Below, piece after piece: positions 7,852-10,492 of a DNA stretch of 10,492 nt. The notes beneath the pieces are model-generated. The model was not told the origin of the DNA. It saw only the letters and a list, made by a program, of their open reading frames with translations, and ran no database searches. The translations under genes and the position numbers were made by a program. This DNA comes from Alphaproteobacteria bacterium (lineage in GTDB: Bacteria > Pseudomonadota > Alphaproteobacteria > RF32 > CAG-977), in NCBI GenBank assembly GCA_017476085.1, contig JAFVEJ010000135.1, forward strand, positions 1 through 10,492, given 5' to 3'. How positions within the stretch are numbered: position 1 is the stretch's first letter; the number at the start of each line of letters is the position of its first letter.

Positions 7852-8634
7852 ATGATTAATTCTTTAACGATGCTTTCTTTGTTAAAACCGACCGTTCTTT
7901 TCGTTTTTAATTGGAAAAGGCTGGTTCGTTTGATGATATTTCCCGTTTCGGCTTTAATGACCGTTGTTGTTTTAGCGGCTTTTTATCCTCCGGTTTACTT
8001 GGCGGAAACAATTCAGCTGAAAGTAGAAGTAAATTTTTATATGCTTTTTTTGGTTGTTTGTGTACCCGGTTTAATTCTTTTGTCCGTTATGCTGCGGGTG
8101 CAGCAGATTCTTTTTTTTGGAGAAGCTGAAGAAACAAACCGTCTTTTTTTGCCGAAACCGGATAAAAATCTGTTTCTGTATGCCGCGATGTGTTTGAAAG
8201 TAATGTTTGTTTCTTTTCTTTTGGCCACATTGATATCTTTTATTGCGATTTCCTTGCTTCAATACATTTTGCCGCTGCCTGAACGCAAAGAGATGTTTTT
8301 CTTTGGGGGAATTGCGATTTGCTTTCCGTATTTGATCATTCGTTTTGTGCTGAAATTACCGGCAACGGCCGCCGGTCGGTCTTTGAAATGGCTGGATGCG
8401 TGGCAAATGACAAGCAGAATCAATATAATGATCGCTATGTTGTCGGCTTTGTTTCTGATCATTCCGGTTTTGCTTTTGACTATTTTCCAAACGATGGCAA
8501 AAAATATTTTCAGCAATGAACAAATCTTGTTGTTTGTCAGTAATTTCAGTGTGGTTTGCTCTGTCGTTTTGGTCTGCATTTTACATGCGGCTTACTGCGG
8601 ATATCTGTTTTCTTTGGTGTCAGAGAAGTCATAA
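7852..8634 (+). CDS. Six-helix inner-membrane protein of unknown function
   Basis: The 260 aa are strongly hydrophobic, with likely helices at about 26-49, 62-83, 114-139, 148-168, 190-212 and 226-250 and short charged loops; there is no cleavable signal peptide and no enzyme motif that I recognise. Residues 164-190 (a run of the form RFxLKLPATAAGRS, then DAWQMTSR) resemble a pattern I associate with uncharacterised alphaproteobacterial membrane proteins, in which an LPA...GR segment is followed by a helix with a W and a T/S-R. This is recognition by pattern, not by alignment. The ATG touches the dnaE TGA directly (TGAATG) and has a good GGGAG site at 7841-7845, so its translation is probably coupled to dnaE. 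Base composition is more AT-rich than dnaE. A role tied to replication should not be assumed from position. The coding call is firm; the function is unknown. Confidence 0.85.
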   Translation: MINSLTMLSLLKPTVLFVFNWKRLVRLMIFPVSALMTVVVLAAFYPPVYLAETIQLKVEVNFYMLFLVVCVPGLILLSVMLRVQQILFFGEAEETNRLFLPKPDKNLFLYAAMCLKVMFVSFLLATLISFIAISLLQYILPLPERKEMFFFGGIAICFPYLIIRFVLKLPATAAGRSLKWLDAWQMTSRINIMIAMLSALFLIIPVLLLTIFQTMAKNIFSNEQILLFVSNFSVVCSVVLVCILHAAYCGYLFSLVSEKS

Positions 8635-8640
8635 AGTCGC

Positions 8641-8656
8641 TTTTATGCGCGTAAAA
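8641..8656. repeat. Imperfect 16-bp palindrome after the membrane-protein gene
   Basis: TTTTATGCGCGTAAAA is palindromic except for one pair (T8646/G8651, a wobble in RNA). It starts 7 nt after the stop of the upstream gene and overlaps a second small inverted repeat, TAAAA-TGA-TTTTA (8652-8664), followed by T-rich sequence. It might be a weak terminator of the dnaE unit, but the usable stem is AT-only and the GCGC centre leaves almost no loop. It could also be an operator for the rpsB promoter just downstream. Confidence 0.3.
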
Positions 8657-8668
8657 TGATTTTATTTC

Positions 8669-8697
8669 TTGCCAAAATCGAAAAAGCGGGATAGAAA
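8669..8697 (+). promoter_or_regulatory. Candidate sigma-70-type promoter for rpsB-tsf
   Basis: TTGCCA (8669-8674, 5 of 6 to TTGACA) and TAGAAA (8692-8697, 4 of 6 to TATAAT) are separated by an ideal 17 nt. Initiation near 8704 would leave a leader of roughly 120 nt before rpsB. It is the best promoter match in the window and sits where an S2/EF-Ts operon promoter is expected. Confidence 0.45.
8673..8686 (+). repeat. 14-nt repeat CAAAATCGAAAAAG, copy 2 (upstream of rpsB)
   Basis: This is an exact copy of 779-792. Here it overlaps the end of the candidate -35 hexamer and fills most of the spacer of the rpsB promoter candidate, 137 nt before the rpsB ATG. An A-rich spacer could bend DNA and raise promoter strength; a protein-binding site is the alternative. 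Confidence 0.4.
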
Positions 8698-8713
8698 TGT
8701 CCCTGATTTCACA

Positions 8714-8794
8714 CGCGGGTGTCGGCGGATTGTTTCGTTTGAAACTGTTCGCTCCGGTGTTGAGGGAATGGTTCCTTTAGCTCATTTGCCCGCG
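8714..8794 (+). promoter_or_regulatory. Foldable rpsB leader, possible S2 autoregulatory element
   Basis: The leader can form a closed domain: CGCGGGT (8714-8720) pairs with GCCCGCG (8788-8794) over 7 bp including one G-U. Inside are hairpin GTTTC-GTTT-GAAAC (8732-8745) and a bulged hairpin in which TGAGGGAA (8761-8768) pairs with TTCC (8772-8775) and CTCA (8781-8784) around a UUUAG bulge. The rpsB ribosome site lies about 18 nt beyond. In gammaproteobacteria S2 represses its own operon by binding the rpsB leader; that this is an equivalent is inference from position and foldability only. Confidence 0.35.
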
Positions 8795-8823
8795 GAGGTT
8801 TAACCGGAAAAGAGGTAATAAAT

Positions 8824-9603
8824 ATGGCACTTCCTACATTTACAATGCGTCAGCTGATTGAATCCGGCGTTCATTTCGGCCACAATACACGTCGTTGGAA
8901 TCCGAAGATGAAACAATATATCTTTGGAACGCGCGACAACGTGCATATTATTGATTTGCAGCAGACGGTTCCGATGCTCTATCGCGCGATGCAGGCCGTT
9001 CGTGATACGGCGGCTCAGGGCGGACGCATTCTGTTCGTCGGCACAAAGACTCAGGCTCAGCAGCCTGTGCGCGAAGCGGCCGAACGCTGCGGTCAGTATT
9101 ATGTCAATCACCGCTGGCTGGGCGGCACGCTGACAAACTGGAAAACGGTTTCGCAGTCCATTCGTCGATTGAAAGAAATTGATTCCAAACAGGAAAAAGG
9201 CGAATTTGAAGGCTTGACTAAAAAGGAAAAGCTGAATATTTCCCGTGAACGCGAAAAATTAGACCGTTCTTTGGGCGGTATTAAGGATATGGGCGGTCGT
9301 CCTGATTTGATTTTTGTGATTGATACGGTTAAAGAAGGCTTGGCTTTGCATGAAGCTCGTCGTTTGGGCATTCCTGTGATCGCGATTTGCGATACAAATT
9401 CCGATCCCGAAGGCATTGAATTCCCGATTCCGGGCAATGACGACGCGATTCGCGCGATCAATTTGTACTGCGATTTGATATCCGGCTCCGTTTTGGACGG
9501 TATTCAGGCTGAAATGGCTGCTGCCGGCGTTGATTTGGGCGCTCAGGAAACGGCTGTCGAAGAAGTTGAAGCCGTTGCTGACGAAGAAAAAACTGAAGCC
9601 TAG
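8824..9603 (+). CDS. rpsB: 30S ribosomal protein S2
   Basis: S2 binds late to the small ribosomal subunit at the head-body junction on the solvent side and is needed for S1 binding where S1 is present. The 259 aa start [27 protein letters not shown], the S2 family signature (GVHFGH at 15-20). They continue with [17 protein letters not shown] (29-45), VGTKTQAQ (72-79), the [12 protein letters not shown] signature (95-106), a helical coiled-coil arm at about 110-150, and the second signature PDLIFVIDT (160-168) with AICDTNSDP (187-195). After residue 240 there is an acidic Ala/Glu tail, a frequent variable extension. The ATG at 8824 has a strong AGAGG site (8811-8815) 8 nt upstream. The length is normal. 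It is followed by tsf after 83 nt, the standard bacterial order. Repression by S2 itself is likely but not shown. Confidence 0.98.
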   Translation: MALPTFTMRQLIESGVHFGHNTRRWNPKMKQYIFGTRDNVHIIDLQQTVPMLYRAMQAVRDTAAQGGRILFVGTKTQAQQPVREAAERCGQYYVNHRWLGGTLTNWKTVSQSIRRLKEIDSKQEKGEFEGLTKKEKLNISREREKLDRSLGGIKDMGGRPDLIFVIDTVKEGLALHEARRLGIPVIAICDTNSDPEGIEFPIPGNDDAIRAINLYCDLISGSVLDGIQAEMAAAGVDLGAQETAVEEVEAVADEEKTEA

Positions 9604-9618
9604 TTTTAAAGTTTTTGC

Positions 9619-9649
9619 GAATGGCGGCAGCCTGGTTCTGTCGCCATTC
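9619..9649 (+). terminator. Strong 12-bp hairpin between rpsB and tsf (attenuator or partial terminator)
   Basis: GAATGGCGGCAG (9619-9630) pairs with CTGTCGCCATTC (9638-9649): 12 bp with a single G-U, loop CCTGGTT. It is the most stable local stem in the intergenic sequence, but it is followed by TGTGTAAATAAG with no U tract, so it is not a standard intrinsic terminator. It may reduce read-through, protect the rpsB 3' end or mark an RNA processing point, which would set S2 to EF-Ts ratios. Confidence 0.6.
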
Positions 9650-9686
9650 CTGTGTAAATAAGTTATTGTTTTGAAAGGAAAAATAG

Positions 9687-10492
9687 ATGGCCGAAATTAC
9701 AGCCGCCGCTGTTAAGGAACTGCGCGAAAAAACGGGCGCGGGTATGATGGATTGCAAAAAGGCTTTGTCCGAAGCCGCCGGAGATATTGAAAAAGCCGTC
9801 GATTGGCTGCGCAAAAAAGGGCTGGCTTCTGCCGCCAAGAAAGCCGGCCGCGTCGCCGCTCAGGGATTGGTCGCAGTCAAAACGGCCGGAAAAGAAGGTG
9901 TCGTTGTTGAAGTCAACTCCGAAACGGACTTTGTTTCCAAAAACGAATTGTTCCAGAATTTTGTCGCTTCCGCTGCGGATATCGCTTTGAAGGGCAATGG
10001 AGATGTTGAAGCTTTGAAAACAACCGCTTTTGCCGACGGAAAAGATGTTCAGGGGGCTTTGACGGACTTGATCGCGAAGATCGGTGAAAACATGAATTTG
10101 CGCCGCTGTGCGAAAGTTGCCGTGAATGATGGTGTCGTTGTCGGTTATATGCACGGCGCGATTGCCGACGGTTTGGGCAAGATCGGTACGTTGGTCGCTT
10201 TGGAATCGACGGGCGATAAAGCCGCTTTGGAAAAGTTGGCGAAAAATCTGGCGATGCATGTCGCCGCTGCCGCTCCGGTTTGCTTGAATGTCGCCGATGT
10301 TCCGGCGGATATGGAAGCTCGCGAAAAGAAAGTCGTCGAAGATCAGATTAAAGAAGAACAGGCTAAAACCGGCAAAACGAAGCCTGCCGAAGTCATTGAA
10401 AAGATGATGATCGGTCGTATCCGTAAATTCCATGAAGAGATTGTTTTGAACGAACAATTCTTTATTATGGATGACAAAAAGAAAATTAAAGA
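9687..10492 (+). CDS. tsf: Elongation factor Ts (partial, C-terminus outside the window)
   Basis: EF-Ts is the cytoplasmic guanine-nucleotide exchange factor that releases GDP from EF-Tu. The frame opens at ATG 9687 with AAAGGA at 9674-9679, a good ribosome site, and runs 268 codons to the edge without a stop. The N-terminal UBA-like domain shows the family signature [18 protein letters not shown] (10-27) and [12 protein letters not shown] (34-45). The core carries the second signature with TDFV at 80-83 ([14 protein letters not shown]), whose Asp-Phe pair enters EF-Tu near the magnesium site. Dimerisation and coiled-coil regions follow, with AMHVAAAAP at about residues 189-197 and [10 protein letters not shown] near 255-264. 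About 30-40 residues should remain beyond the window, judged from usual alphaproteobacterial lengths. Co-transcription with rpsB is likely, modulated by the hairpin between them. Confidence 0.97.
   Translation, partial: MAEITAAAVKELREKTGAGMMDCKKALSEAAGDIEKAVDWLRKKGLASAAKKAGRVAAQGLVAVKTAGKEGVVVEVNSETDFVSKNELFQNFVASAADIALKGNGDVEALKTTAFADGKDVQGALTDLIAKIGENMNLRRCAKVAVNDGVVVGYMHGAIADGLGKIGTLVALESTGDKAALEKLAKNLAMHVAAAAPVCLNVADVPADMEAREKKVVEDQIKEEQAKTGKTKPAEVIEKMMIGRIRKFHEEIVLNEQFFIMDDKKKIK

Noticed and set aside
8772..8800. TTTAGCTCA near 8776-8784 resembles the D-arm start of a tRNA.
   Set aside because: No acceptor, anticodon or T-arm can be built around it; the rpsB gene begins within 50 nt and the GGTTCGA-type T-loop is absent.
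8768..8803. An 11-codon open frame in the rpsB leader (ATG at 8768, TAA at 8801) that could be a leader peptide.
   Set aside because: The only purine-rich sequence upstream (GAGGG) is one or two bases from the ATG, too close to serve as a ribosome site, and the codons show no amino-acid run that would suggest attenuation.
1..10492. Search for CRISPR arrays, insertion-sequence ends, transposase or integrase genes, toxin-antitoxin pairs and phage genes.
   Set aside because: I saw no regularly spaced repeats, no long terminal inverted repeats and no such proteins; nearly all of the window is accounted for by housekeeping genes.

Overview
The window looks like a stretch of chromosome from an alphaproteobacterium with a moderate, not high, GC content. 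Three things point there: a short prolyl-tRNA synthetase (437 aa) with no inserted editing domain, the gene order proS, lolC/E, lolD, dnaE, which I recall as common in Alphaproteobacteria, and the sequence character of ribosomal protein S2 and EF-Ts. The rapid drift to AT-rich sequence at the left edge and in the small membrane-protein gene would fit a host-associated or gut lineage, but I cannot name a genus.

Layout. Positions 1-663 hold, on the minus strand, the first 221 codons of a membrane-anchored sulfatase-fold enzyme of the lipid A phosphoethanolamine transferase type, cut by the window edge. A 218-base divergent intergenic region (664-881) follows, with candidate promoters in both directions and a small hairpin followed by a T-rich run. 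Then come five tightly packed plus-strand genes: proS (882-2195), a LolC/LolE-family permease (2212-3462), lolD (3455-4222), dnaE (4225-7851) and an unrecognised six-helix membrane protein (7852-8634). The junctions are 16 nt, an 8-nt overlap, 2 nt and 0 nt, so these probably form one transcription unit. A 189-base intergenic region (8635-8823) carries a candidate promoter and a foldable leader upstream of rpsB (8824-9603). After an 83-base gap with a strong 12-bp hairpin comes tsf (9687 to the right edge, incomplete).

How the genes work together. LolC/E and LolD are partners in the inner-membrane ABC transporter that hands outer-membrane lipoproteins to LolA. DnaE is the replicative polymerase subunit, ProRS charges tRNA-Pro, and S2 and EF-Ts belong to the translation machinery. 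The window is essentially housekeeping. The parts least explained by known families are regulatory: a 14-nt exact repeat in front of both proS and rpsB, the proS hairpin, the rpsB leader and the rpsB-tsf hairpin. The dnaE-coupled membrane protein is the one gene with no clear function. I see no mobile element, CRISPR array, complete tRNA or rRNA, and no evidence of a new defence or biosynthetic system.
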